This document shows, piece after piece, positions 17,843-25,484 of a stretch of 64,000 bases of DNA (position 1 is its first letter; each line of letters begins with the position of its first letter). Below the pieces are notes generated by a model. The model made no database searches. It had not been told where the DNA came from and saw nothing but the letters and a program-made list of their open reading frames with translations. A program made the position numbers and the translations under genes. This DNA is from Gammaproteobacteria bacterium (lineage in GTDB: Bacteria; Pseudomonadota; Gammaproteobacteria; Steroidobacterales; GCA-2729495), in NCBI GenBank assembly GCA_014337915.1, contig QUBU01000002.1, forward strand, positions 186,001-250,000, read 5' to 3'.

Positions 17843-18289
17843 TCAGGCGGTGGTCGACCCCGGCACGCACCGCAACCGGCTGACCTGCGGCTGGACCACG
17901 TGGGCCACGCAGCGCCAGCCGTCCGCGTAACGGCGCAGGATGTACGCCGATGACAGAACTTCCTTGCCGGCATCGGGATCCCGCGAGTTGAACCGGCGGT
18001 AGTGGAAGCTGGCGAAAGCCAGGCCACCACCGAGGTTGCAGTGGGAGACATCCACCAGTTCGGAGTGGGTGAAGCCGGCACCGTCGAGTTCGCCGCGCAG
18101 ACCTGACAGCAAATTGACGATGGCCTCCGGTGTTTCGAGCGTGTTGGTGGCTTCCGTGTCGAAGACCGGGACGGGCGTGCGATAGACCTCGTGGGCAATG
18201 CAGTTGAAGTCCCTGGCGTTCCAGGCCCTGATATAACGCTGGAACAATGCCTCGATCTGCCTGCTGTCGTCCTGGTCATGGGAGGTCAT
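17843..18289 (-). CDS. SnoaL-like (NTF2-fold) protein
   Basis: A 148-residue cytoplasmic protein. The N-terminus QIEALFQRYIRAWNARDFNC and the central strand region AFASFHYRRF, ending ILRRYADGWRCVAHV, follow the alpha-plus-beta cone of SnoaL and ketosteroid-isomerase-like proteins. The family contains isomerases, cyclases and hydratases as well as non-enzymes, so no reaction is assigned. Its ATG overlaps the stop of the MDR oxidoreductase (ATGA at 18286-18289), so the two are translationally coupled. Confidence 0.7.
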   Translation of the reverse strand: MTSHDQDDSRQIEALFQRYIRAWNARDFNCIAHEVYRTPVPVFDTEATNTLETPEAIVNLLSGLRGELDGAGFTHSELVDVSHCNLGGGLAFASFHYRRFNSRDPDAGKEVLSSAYILRRYADGWRCVAHVVQPQVSRLRCVPGSTTA

Positions 18290-19320
18290 GCTGCGTTCTC
18301 CGGGGGCGGTGGCGACACTTCGATGACAGTCTTGCCGGTATTGCGGCCCGCGAAAATGCCGGCCAGCGCATCCGGCGCCTGCTCCAGGCCCTTGACCAGG
18401 TGGGCCCGGTAGCTGATCCGGCCCTGTTCGTGCCAGCGCCGGATGGCATCGAAAGCCTCCCCGGCGCGGGGCACGTAGTCGAAGCAGCTGAAGCCCTCGG
18501 CGCGCGCCTGCTTCAATGCCAGCATCTGGAAGTTCCGGATGCCCTGCTGGTGCCCGCCGTCGTCATAGTGGGAAATGAAGCCGCCGCAGGCAATGCGCGC
18601 GTGGGCATTGATCCGGGCCAGCACGGCATCGAGGATCCCGCCCCCCACGTTGTCGTAGTAGACATCAATGCCGTCGGGGCATGCGGCATCGAGTGCCTGG
18701 CCAATATCCATCGTCCTGTAGTTGATCGCGGTATCCGCGCCCAGCTGCTCGCGCAGCCACCGGCACTTTTCCTCGCTGCCGGCGATGGCAACGAGGCGGG
18801 CGCAGCCATTGATGCGCGCCAGCTGGACCACCAGGGAGCCGACGGCACCGGCGGCAGCGGACACGACCACGGTGTCGGTCGGGCGTGGCCGGGCAATTTC
18901 CAGCAGGCCGAAGTAGGCGGTGAGCGCCTGCATGCAGAACAGCGAGGTGTGGGCGAGCAGGGGAATACCCGGCCAGTCGGGCACGGGTTCCGCTGCGGCG
19001 ACCGGCAGTGTGCACCACCTGGCCCAGATGCCCGGGCCGGCAACCAGCGCACCCGGCGGGAACGCCGGACTGGAAGACTTCTCGACGACCCCCCAGATCC
19101 GGCCCGGCATCGGCATGCCCACGTCGGTGGGCGGGCCGAAGGTCGCATCCGGTGAAAGCCAGTAGCGCTGCACCGGATCGATCGAGAGGTAGACGACGCG
19201 CACCAGCAGTTCCCCTTCGCACGGCTCCGGCAACGACTCTTCAGCCCAGAGGAAGTTCTGCCGGGACACGGCGTCGGTGGGCCGGCTGGCGATGCGCCAG
19301 AGTCTGTTCGGGGTGTTCAT
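18286..19320 (-). CDS. NADP-dependent MDR oxidoreductase (PTGR/curA-like)
   Basis: A 344-residue zinc-independent medium-chain reductase of the leukotriene B4 12-hydroxydehydrogenase/NADPH-dependent curcumin reductase type. The N-terminal LLVRVVYLSIDPVQRYWLS is diagnostic of this subfamily, and the Rossmann motif is AAAGAVGSLVVQLARI (~155-170). YYDNVGGGILDAVL and GFISHYDD follow. Such enzymes reduce the C=C bond of alpha,beta-unsaturated ketones or acyl derivatives. ATG 19320 is preceded by AGGAGGGTTC. It heads an operon with the SnoaL-like gene and lies downstream of the thioesterase. Confidence 0.88.
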   Translation of the reverse strand: MNTPNRLWRIASRPTDAVSRQNFLWAEESLPEPCEGELLVRVVYLSIDPVQRYWLSPDATFGPPTDVGMPMPGRIWGVVEKSSSPAFPPGALVAGPGIWARWCTLPVAAAEPVPDWPGIPLLAHTSLFCMQALTAYFGLLEIARPRPTDTVVVSAAAGAVGSLVVQLARINGCARLVAIAGSEEKCRWLREQLGADTAINYRTMDIGQALDAACPDGIDVYYDNVGGGILDAVLARINAHARIACGGFISHYDDGGHQQGIRNFQMLALKQARAEGFSCFDYVPRAGEAFDAIRRWHEQGRISYRAHLVKGLEQAPDALAGIFAGRNTGKTVIEVSPPPPENAA

Positions 19321-19399
19321 GAACCCTCCTGTGCGGATTGATCCGGGGCAACGATGTATCGATGGCGGCGTGTCGTCCTGTGCCGATGCATCCCGGGTA

Positions 19400-19840
19400 T
19401 CAGCCGATACCCATGCCGTTGCTGACACGCTGCCGGAATTCCTCCGGCATGGCTGCCAGCCTGCGTGTCGCCAGCTCGAAGAACACGATCCCGGTCTTGC
19501 CGCGGGCCACCTCGCGGCCGGAGGACTTCTCGGCCATGCGCCACACCAGGTCGCATCCTTTCGGGTTGAAATCACTGGCTGCCATCGACACGGCCATGAC
19601 CTCGCCGCGGAAGGCCTCGGACCGGTACTGGACGGCAGCATCGGCGATCAGCGTGACCAGGCCATCGATGCGACCCTCAGGGTAGCCAAGTGCGGCAAAG
19701 AAGCGCATCTGCGCTTCGGAAACAAGGCTGATCAGCATGGCATTGTCCAGGTGGTTGCCGTAATTGATATGGCCTACGTAGATGCTGAGGTCGGTGGTGA
19801 AGGCAAACTGCTCAGGCAGGTCGATGCTGATGCGTGGCAT
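19400..19840 (-). CDS. Hotdog-fold acyl-CoA thioesterase-like protein
   Basis: A 146-residue 4HBT-type hotdog protein. The pattern YVGHINYGNHLDNAMLISLV, SEAQMRFFAALGY and AAVQYRSEAFRGEVMAV follows acyl-CoA thioester hydrolases. The catalytic Asp usual in D.MGHVNN is not in its normal place (the segment reads SIYVGHINYGN), so the mechanism may use the downstream Glu of SEAQ. ATG 19840 is chosen on homology to the usual N-terminus. It is co-directional with the MDR and SnoaL-like genes (79-base gap) and would release or recycle acyl-CoAs made by the ligases. Confidence 0.75.
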   Translation of the reverse strand: MPRISIDLPEQFAFTTDLSIYVGHINYGNHLDNAMLISLVSEAQMRFFAALGYPEGRIDGLVTLIADAAVQYRSEAFRGEVMAVSMAASDFNPKGCDLVWRMAEKSSGREVARGKTGIVFFELATRRLAAMPEEFRQRVSNGMGIG

Positions 19841-20165
19841 GGTGGCGTATGCACTCCATCGGGGTCGGGCATATAGTCCAGTGTGAATCCAGATACCAGT
19901 GCAGGTTGCTGCGCTTCCCCTGAATATTACGACTTCGGCGAAATGGCCGCCCAGGCTGGCGGAGCGTGCCCGCCTGCGAACGCCTGCCAGCATCTCTCAG
20001 CCGGCACCCGCTGGCGCAGCTTGCGGCCAGCCAGCGGTGACTGGTCGATGGCGGGGTAGCACGCTGGAGGTTTTTCGGTATTATCGGGACGGGACACCCA
20101 TCCAGGCGGCTGTCCGGCCGGTGGCCTGGGCGTCATTCCGGGGCTCATTGAGGGGGGGGCACCTA
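19841..20165. promoter_or_regulatory. Divergent intergenic region between thioesterase and TonB receptor 2
   Basis: 325 bp between divergent genes. A frame is open across part of it, but the composition does not look coding. A purine-rich run GAGGGGGGGG just before ATG 20166 serves as ribosome binding site. I see no clear promoter or operator. Confidence 0.4.
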
Positions 20166-22841
20166 ATGTTGAGCCAGATGTTTCCGTGCCGTCGTCGCGG
20201 CACCTTCCGCCTGTCCGTTGTCACTGCTGCCACAGCGCTCATGGCGATACCCGTGGAAAGCGCGCTTGCCCAGGTTGGCCCGGTGATCCAGGAAATCGTG
20301 GTGACCGCCCGCAAGAAGGCGGAGAACCTGCAGGAAGTGCCGGTCGCGATCACGGCCTTTACGGCCGACTCCATCCAGGATGCGGGCATCCGTGACCTCT
20401 ACGACGTCGCCGAACTGACTCCCGGCCTGTCCTTCTTCAATGCCCAGGGCGAGTTCCTCGCGGTGCCGGTGGTCCGCGGCATGGCGCCGACGGACATCTT
20501 CGGCGAGAACAATGCGGCCATCTTCGTGGATGGCGTTTACGTCTCGGGTCGTGAGGGATTGAATTTTTCCCAGCTCGACCTGGAACGCATCGAGGTCGTG
20601 AAGGGCCCACAAAGCGCCCTGTACGGCCGCAACGCGTTCAGCGGTGCCATCAACTACGTCACCAAGATGCCGTCCGATGTGTTTGGCACGAAGGCGGAAG
20701 TCACCGCGGGCAGTGATGGCCGCATGGGCGGGCAGGCGGCCGTCACCGGGCCGATTTTCAGCGACCAGCTCACCGGGCGGCTGTCCGTGCTCTACGACGA
20801 GTTCGACGGCAGCTACGACAACCCGCTGGGTGGCCAGGATATCAGTGGTTACCGCTACCGGAGCTACGAGGGCAAGCTGCGCTGGGCGCCGGCGGAATCC
20901 TTTTCGATGACCGGCGCGCTGTATTACTCGAACGACGAAATCGACGATTCGGCCACCACCGCCTACAAGGCCACCTGCGAAAACCGCGTGGACACGAATC
21001 TCAGCCTGCAGCGGCTGCAGGATTTCTGCGGCAAGATCCCGAGCATGGATGACTATGCCCAGACCCTGCGGGGAATTGGCACGCCATCGGCCCTTTATCT
21101 TGCCGATGCTTTCTCTGACGAATCCATCCCGAAGATCGCAAGGGCCCTCGGCGAAGACCGCGAACTGACCCGCGGCCACCTGACCATCGACTGGGATGTG
21201 GCTGGCGGGACGGTCACTGCGCTGACGGGCTATTCCAATACCAGGCAGAGCGCCCTGGTCGACGGCAATCGCAGCCTCGGCGTGGACCTGCCTTTCGTGT
21301 ACTGCACGAGCACCACCGACCTGGGCGGCGGCGCCTACATGTGCAACCCCGGGCCAGGCGGGGTCCGGCCCCTGGATCGCCTGACCACCGGGCTGCTGCA
21401 GATCCAGCAGGAAACCGAGACCAGCGAGATCAGCCAGGAAATCCGCTTCACCAGCAGCCAGGACCAGCGGCTGCGCTGGTCGGTCGGTGCCTACTGGTAC
21501 GACGTGGACCGCGACATTCGTGAGCGCGGCGTCGAAGCCACCAACCAGCCGGCGCCTCCGTTCCCGAACAACCAGTTCGGTCCCGTGGTGACCACCTTCC
21601 CGGTCATCATCGGCGATGCGGCCTTCCGGCCCTGGTTCCAGCCCGGCGGTGACGCCGACCCCCTGCAGCGTCATGTCGGCGAGGAGGACGACAGTTCCTG
21701 GTCGGTATTCTCGTCAGCTGACCTGGACGTCACCGACATACTGACGCTCGATGCCCAGTTGCGCTACGGGCGTGACGAAAGGGAGGCCAGGGGGTTCAGG
21801 TGGGATGAGGTCAATCTCAGCGCACCAGATCCCCTGCTCAGCGCCGGTGACAAGGATAGCTGGGATGCCATCACCTGGCGGCTGGGCGCCAGGCTCAAGG
21901 TCTCCGACGACTGGATGGCCTACACCTCGGTTTCCAGGGGCGAGAAGGCCGGCGGTTTTGACGTCACCGGCGTGACCTATGTTGGTGGCGTTCAGGACAT
22001 CATCGTCAAGTCATTTGACTCCGAGAACCTGATTGCCACCGAGCTCGGCATCAAGGGACATACGCCGGATGGCCGGGTCGCGATCGACATGTCCGTGTAC
22101 TACAACAACTGGAACGACGTTGTTATTCCCGAGGTCTACGAGGCAAGCCCCATCGACGGCCGGCCTTTCTCGCAGCCAGCGAGCTTCAACGGCAACCTGG
22201 GCAGCGCCACGATCATCGGCTGGGAAATGGTGATGGACGTCCTGCTGACGGATGACCTCTCCCTGCGCCTGAGCGGTTCCCATACCGATGCGACCTGGGA
22301 CCACGGCACCCATCAGGCGACGCTGGAGACATTCCCGAGCTACCGGCCGGACGACTGCCAGGGCACTGTCGTGACCGGCTCTCCCGAAGAGGCGTCCTGC
22401 CAGGACCGTTCCGGCGACATTTCCGGGAACACCATGCTGCGGCAGCCGGAATGGCAGGCCAGCGCGAGCCTCGACTACCGGCGCCAGCTGGCCAGTGGCT
22501 GGGACCTGTACAGCCGTGCCGACCTGAGCTACCAGGGCAAGGTGTACGAGGGCAACAGCAACCTGAGCTGGTTGCCGGCCCATACCTACGTGAACCTGAA
22601 GCTCGGCATCGAGTCGGGGCGCTATTCGGTGGAACTGTGGGGCCGGAACATCTTCAGCGACGATAACCCGATTGCGGCCTACCGGGACGTGTTCTTCACC
22701 AACGCCACGGATGTCTACCAGCAGGCAGCACCGTCCTCGACGCAGGATGACTTCTTCCCCTGGCGTCTGACCGTAACCCATCCACGCCTGGCCACCTTCG
22801 GCCTCACGGCTCGCGTGCGCTTCGGCGGCGAGGAGCGCTGA
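20166..22841 (+). CDS. TonB-dependent outer-membrane receptor, copy 2
   Basis: An 891-residue outer-membrane transporter. The signal peptide is residues ~1-36, ending SALAQ. The plug begins IQEIVVTARKKAENLQEVPV and contains AIFVDGVYVSGREG and RIEVVKGPQSALYGRNAFSG. The barrel shows the usual alternation, and the end FGLTARVRFGGEER has a short charged extension after the last strand. It is only distantly similar to receptor 1. A likely substrate is a hydrophobic organic molecule, from the surrounding ligase, thioesterase and reductase genes. The kinase ORF starts 11 bases after its stop. Confidence 0.9.
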   Translation: MLSQMFPCRRRGTFRLSVVTAATALMAIPVESALAQVGPVIQEIVVTARKKAENLQEVPVAITAFTADSIQDAGIRDLYDVAELTPGLSFFNAQGEFLAVPVVRGMAPTDIFGENNAAIFVDGVYVSGREGLNFSQLDLERIEVVKGPQSALYGRNAFSGAINYVTKMPSDVFGTKAEVTAGSDGRMGGQAAVTGPIFSDQLTGRLSVLYDEFDGSYDNPLGGQDISGYRYRSYEGKLRWAPAESFSMTGALYYSNDEIDDSATTAYKATCENRVDTNLSLQRLQDFCGKIPSMDDYAQTLRGIGTPSALYLADAFSDESIPKIARALGEDRELTRGHLTIDWDVAGGTVTALTGYSNTRQSALVDGNRSLGVDLPFVYCTSTTDLGGGAYMCNPGPGGVRPLDRLTTGLLQIQQETETSEISQEIRFTSSQDQRLRWSVGAYWYDVDRDIRERGVEATNQPAPPFPNNQFGPVVTTFPVIIGDAAFRPWFQPGGDADPLQRHVGEEDDSSWSVFSSADLDVTDILTLDAQLRYGRDEREARGFRWDEVNLSAPDPLLSAGDKDSWDAITWRLGARLKVSDDWMAYTSVSRGEKAGGFDVTGVTYVGGVQDIIVKSFDSENLIATELGIKGHTPDGRVAIDMSVYYNNWNDVVIPEVYEASPIDGRPFSQPASFNGNLGSATIIGWEMVMDVLLTDDLSLRLSGSHTDATWDHGTHQATLETFPSYRPDDCQGTVVTGSPEEASCQDRSGDISGNTMLRQPEWQASASLDYRRQLASGWDLYSRADLSYQGKVYEGNSNLSWLPAHTYVNLKLGIESGRYSVELWGRNIFSDDNPIAAYRDVFFTNATDVYQQAAPSSTQDDFFPWRLTVTHPRLATFGLTARVRFGGEER

Positions 22842-22847
22842 CCCGCC

Positions 22848-22939
22848 AGCCAATGGTGCCGGTGTTACGGTTACGGAAACCGTCTGACTCGGTCACGAGC
22901 CAGACGGTTTCCGTAACCGTAACACCGGCACCATTGGCT
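22848..22939. repeat. Hairpin repeat R8 (39-bp perfect arms)
   Basis: Arms 22848-22886 and 22901-22939 are perfectly complementary. The 14-base loop contains a further short inversion CTCG-GTCA-CGAG. The outer part is CCAATGGTGCCGGTGTTACG, sharing the GGTGCC core with R1-R4 and R9 and the GTAACACCGGCACC half with R6 and R7. It lies across the start region of the downstream kinase gene. Confidence 0.95.
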
Positions 22940-23443
22940 CTGGTCGGGTTTCCCTGCAGCGGGAAGAGCACCGTGGGTGAGCGATTATCCGCCTTGCTTG
23001 GATGCCCATGGATTGATTCTGACCGCGCGATAGAGGCATCGAGCGGCAAGACCCCCGCACAGTGGATTCTGTCCGAGGGCCAGGATTTCTACCGACGGCT
23101 CGAGCAGGAATGGATCAATAGCTGGCAGCCGCCTGAGCGTTGCATATTGAGCACCGGGGGTGGCTTGCCCTGTTACCGGGACAACATGCGCGTCCTGTCA
23201 CGCAAAGCCAGTACCGTCTATCTGTTTGCCGACTTTCCAGTGCTTCACGAGCGCCTCACGCGCCCCCCACCACATATCCTCGCCAGGATCCATGGTCAGG
23301 CGGCTTTGCAGGCCCTGCACCAGCAGCGTCATCTGACTTACCGGACAGCGAATCATCTCGTGTCCGCCGAGCAGGGCCCGGAAGCGATCTGCGAAGAAAT
23401 CCGGAAATGGCATGTTGGCAGGGTTGCGGGGCAGTCAGACTGA
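22853..23443 (+). CDS. Shikimate kinase-like P-loop kinase
   Basis: A small kinase with all shikimate-kinase landmarks: Walker A GFPCSGKST, the substrate Asp motif IDSDRAIE, YRRLE (matching F/Y-R-x-x-E), TGGGLP, and a lid with RPPPHI followed by the R...Y pattern of LTYRTAN. From the first ATG (22853) the protein is 196 residues, and its first ~27 residues are translated from hairpin R8. TTG 22934 would give 169 residues, the normal AroK size. No ATG exists between the hairpin and the P-loop, so the repeat supplies the start either way. It may be an accessory shikimate kinase or a kinase for a related polyol acid. Confidence 0.75.
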   Translation: MVPVLRLRKPSDSVTSQTVSVTVTPAPLALVGFPCSGKSTVGERLSALLGCPWIDSDRAIEASSGKTPAQWILSEGQDFYRRLEQEWINSWQPPERCILSTGGGLPCYRDNMRVLSRKASTVYLFADFPVLHERLTRPPPHILARIHGQAALQALHQQRHLTYRTANHLVSAEQGPEAICEEIRKWHVGRVAGQSD

Positions 23444-23500
23444 ATCGCACGGAATTTCACCAGGACTTCCCCGGTCACCGCCGCTCCGACGACAGTCACC

Positions 23501-24169
23501 ATGGTCGAACCCTACTTCTGGCTGGTCACCGCACACGTGGTGCTGTTTGCCTACTGGCTGGGCGGCGATTTCGGCGTGTATGTCTGTTCCCGGTATGTGG
23601 TTCGGCCGGATCTGCCCATTACCGAACGAGAGCGCTTCCTGGACGCCCTGATGGCCATCGACATCATGCCGCGCACCGCCATCGTGCTGTTGCCCGCTGT
23701 CGGCCTCCAGCTTGCCACCATGCGCGGTGCGGTCGATATCGGGGCGGGCGGTCTTGCGGTCGTCTGGCTGCTCGACGCCATCTGGCTGTCTGTCGTCTGG
23801 ATGGCATACCGGACGCTGCGCCAGCCGTCCGGCGCGCGGTGGCAGCAGATCGATGTCGCCTGGCGATTCGTCCTGGTTGTCGGCCTGCTCTGGGCAGGCG
23901 TACAGTCACTGCGCCGAGGAACCCCGGTGCACAGCAACTGGATCGCCACCAAACTGCTGGTTTACGCGGCACTGCTGATGGTTGGCCTTTACCTGCGTAT
24001 CAGCATTCGTGGCTGGCGGGCCGGGTTCGCGCGCCTGCGCAATGGCGAACAGGGACCTGCGGTCGATGCCTTGTTTGCCAACGCCCACCGCCGCGCACGA
24101 TACGCGGCCTGGCTGTTCTGGCTGCTGATCATCACGATGGCCTGGCTTGGCGTTACGCAACCCTTCTGA
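23501..24169 (+). CDS. Multi-helix membrane protein (DUF2269/CopD-like), copy A
   Basis: 222 residues with about five predicted helices. The N-terminus FWLVTAHVVLFAYWLGGDFG, then YVVRPDLP, ERERFLDALMAIDIMPR and the end FWLLIITMAWLGVTQPF are shared in pattern with the gene at 24572. His in TAHVV and W-L-G-G-D resemble CopD/DUF2269-like membrane families and, more distantly, the 174-residue proteins at 10028 and 16969. Function unknown. It is followed after 26 bases by the YciI-like gene. Confidence 0.65.
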   Translation: MVEPYFWLVTAHVVLFAYWLGGDFGVYVCSRYVVRPDLPITERERFLDALMAIDIMPRTAIVLLPAVGLQLATMRGAVDIGAGGLAVVWLLDAIWLSVVWMAYRTLRQPSGARWQQIDVAWRFVLVVGLLWAGVQSLRRGTPVHSNWIATKLLVYAALLMVGLYLRISIRGWRAGFARLRNGEQGPAVDALFANAHRRARYAAWLFWLLIITMAWLGVTQPF

Positions 24170-24195
24170 TTGCGGCGAAGTGCAGGGGATTGACG

Positions 24196-24492
24196 ATGCT
24201 CTACATGGTTTACCTGGAGGATGTGCCGGACAACATGGCCATCCGCAAGCCGTTGCTGGAAGCCCACATGGCGCATATGGCGCGGCACGCGCAGGCCATC
24301 AGGCTGGGCGGTCCCATCATGCGCGACGACGGGAGTGCACCTGCCGGTGGTGTGCTGGTCATCGAAGCCGAGTCCAGGCAGGCGGTCCTCGACATCATCA
24401 GTAGTGACCCCTATTACCGGGCCGGCCTGTGGGCGCAGGTCCGCATTCACGCTTTCCGGGACCTGATCAACACCTGGCGGGGCAACGCCTGA
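24196..24492 (+). CDS. YciI-like domain protein
   Basis: 98 residues of the YciI/YCII-related ferredoxin-like fold: MLYMVYLEDVPDNMAIRKPL, then HMAHMARHAQAIRLGGPI with the conserved His region, and DPYYRAGLWAQVRIHAF as the C-terminal signature. Members include muconolactone-isomerase-like and dechlorinating enzymes of aromatic catabolism, but most are uncharacterised. It lies between two related membrane proteins, in a probable operon. Confidence 0.78.
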   Translation: MLYMVYLEDVPDNMAIRKPLLEAHMAHMARHAQAIRLGGPIMRDDGSAPAGGVLVIEAESRQAVLDIISSDPYYRAGLWAQVRIHAFRDLINTWRGNA

Positions 24493-24571
24493 TGGAGGGT
24501 GGCTACCCCATGAGGGAGCATTCACCACTGTTCTCGCCAGCGGGTCGGGTTTCGCGCGGGCGTCTGCAACC

Positions 24572-25234
24572 ATGCTGATCCATGCGGTACTCGTGGCCCA
24601 CATCATCGTCGTGGGCTATTGGCTCGGCTCGGACCTGGTCATCAACAGTACCTTTCGCTATGTGTCGCGGACCGCATCATTGCCTGTTGCCGAGCGCGAC
24701 AGGCTGCTGGACCACGTACTCGATGTCGACCAGCACGTGCGCTACGCGCTGGTGCTCCAGCTTTGGCTGGGCACCACGCTCGGAGCCTTGTATGGCTACC
24801 TGCCCGGGGGTGTGCGGCTTGCCTGGATCGCCACACTGCTGGGCCTGGCCTGGCTGGTGCTGGTCGAGTTGACCCACCGGCTGAGGAAGCGTCCGCTGGG
24901 TAACACCCTGGGAAGGCTCGATCGCGGACTGCGATACCTCGCCATCACGGCGCTGGCCGTGATCGCCGTCGGGACGCTATACGGCTACTGGTCCATCACC
25001 GGCTGGCTGGCCGTGAAGCTGGCACTGCTGGCCGCAGTGATGGCCAGCGGGCTTGGCATCCGTTTTGAACTCGTGCGCTATTTCCGGGTCTGGGGCAGCA
25101 TCAGGACAACGGGCTCGACCGACGACCTGGAGCGGCAGCTGCGAGGCCGTTATGCCAGCTCGACGGCTTTCCTGGTCCTTCTATGGCTGTTCGTGGCAAC
25201 CATCGTCGCCGTGAGCATCATCAAGCCGGGCTAG
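24572..25234 (+). CDS. Multi-helix membrane protein (DUF2269/CopD-like), copy B
   Basis: 220 residues with five to six predicted helices. AVLVAHIIVVGYWLGSDLVI at the N-terminus, RYVSRTASLPVAERDRLLDH and LDVDQHVRYA match the layout of the gene at 23501: H then YWLG.D, then a helix with R.RLLD. It ends LLWLFVATIVAVSIIKPG. The two flank the YciI-like gene. Function unknown. Confidence 0.65.
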   Translation: MLIHAVLVAHIIVVGYWLGSDLVINSTFRYVSRTASLPVAERDRLLDHVLDVDQHVRYALVLQLWLGTTLGALYGYLPGGVRLAWIATLLGLAWLVLVELTHRLRKRPLGNTLGRLDRGLRYLAITALAVIAVGTLYGYWSITGWLAVKLALLAAVMASGLGIRFELVRYFRVWGSIRTTGSTDDLERQLRGRYASSTAFLVLLWLFVATIVAVSIIKPG

Positions 25235-25250
25235 CGGTAGCGGCAACAGG

Positions 25251-25475
25251 CTGCGCGAATTTGGCCTGACCACTGGCGGCATCTTCGCCGCTCTGCTTGG
25301 TCTGTTCTTCCCCTGGCTGCTGACACGCCCTGTGCCGTGCTGGCCCAGGGCTCGGCGATTGCGCCGTTCATTTACACGCTGTTCTAGATTTCTGCGCTGG
25401 AGAGCCCGCAAGGGAGCCAGCAGGATCGGCGCGACGGTACCGAGCCGCCCGGTGTATCGGCCTGGCCAGGAACGG
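25251..25475 (+). pseudogene. Degenerate SxtJ-like membrane protein gene
   Basis: The + frame from 25251 reads LREFGLTTGGIFAALLGLFF followed by PWLLTRPVPCW. It becomes low-complexity in the middle and recovers PVYRP near 25449-25463. FGLTTG and a later (L)RPVYRPW are hallmarks of SxtJ-type small membrane proteins found with carbamoyltransferase and polysaccharide genes. The middle looks frame-shifted and no start or complete frame survives. A decayed fragment is the simplest reading; recognition is from memory of the family pattern. Confidence 0.4.
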
Positions 25476-25484
25476 TTGCAGAAC

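Noticed and set aside
19899-20165. N-terminal extension of TonB receptor 2
   Set aside because: The stretch lacks signal-peptide or protein character; ATG 20166 has a strong ribosome binding site and a clear signal peptide.
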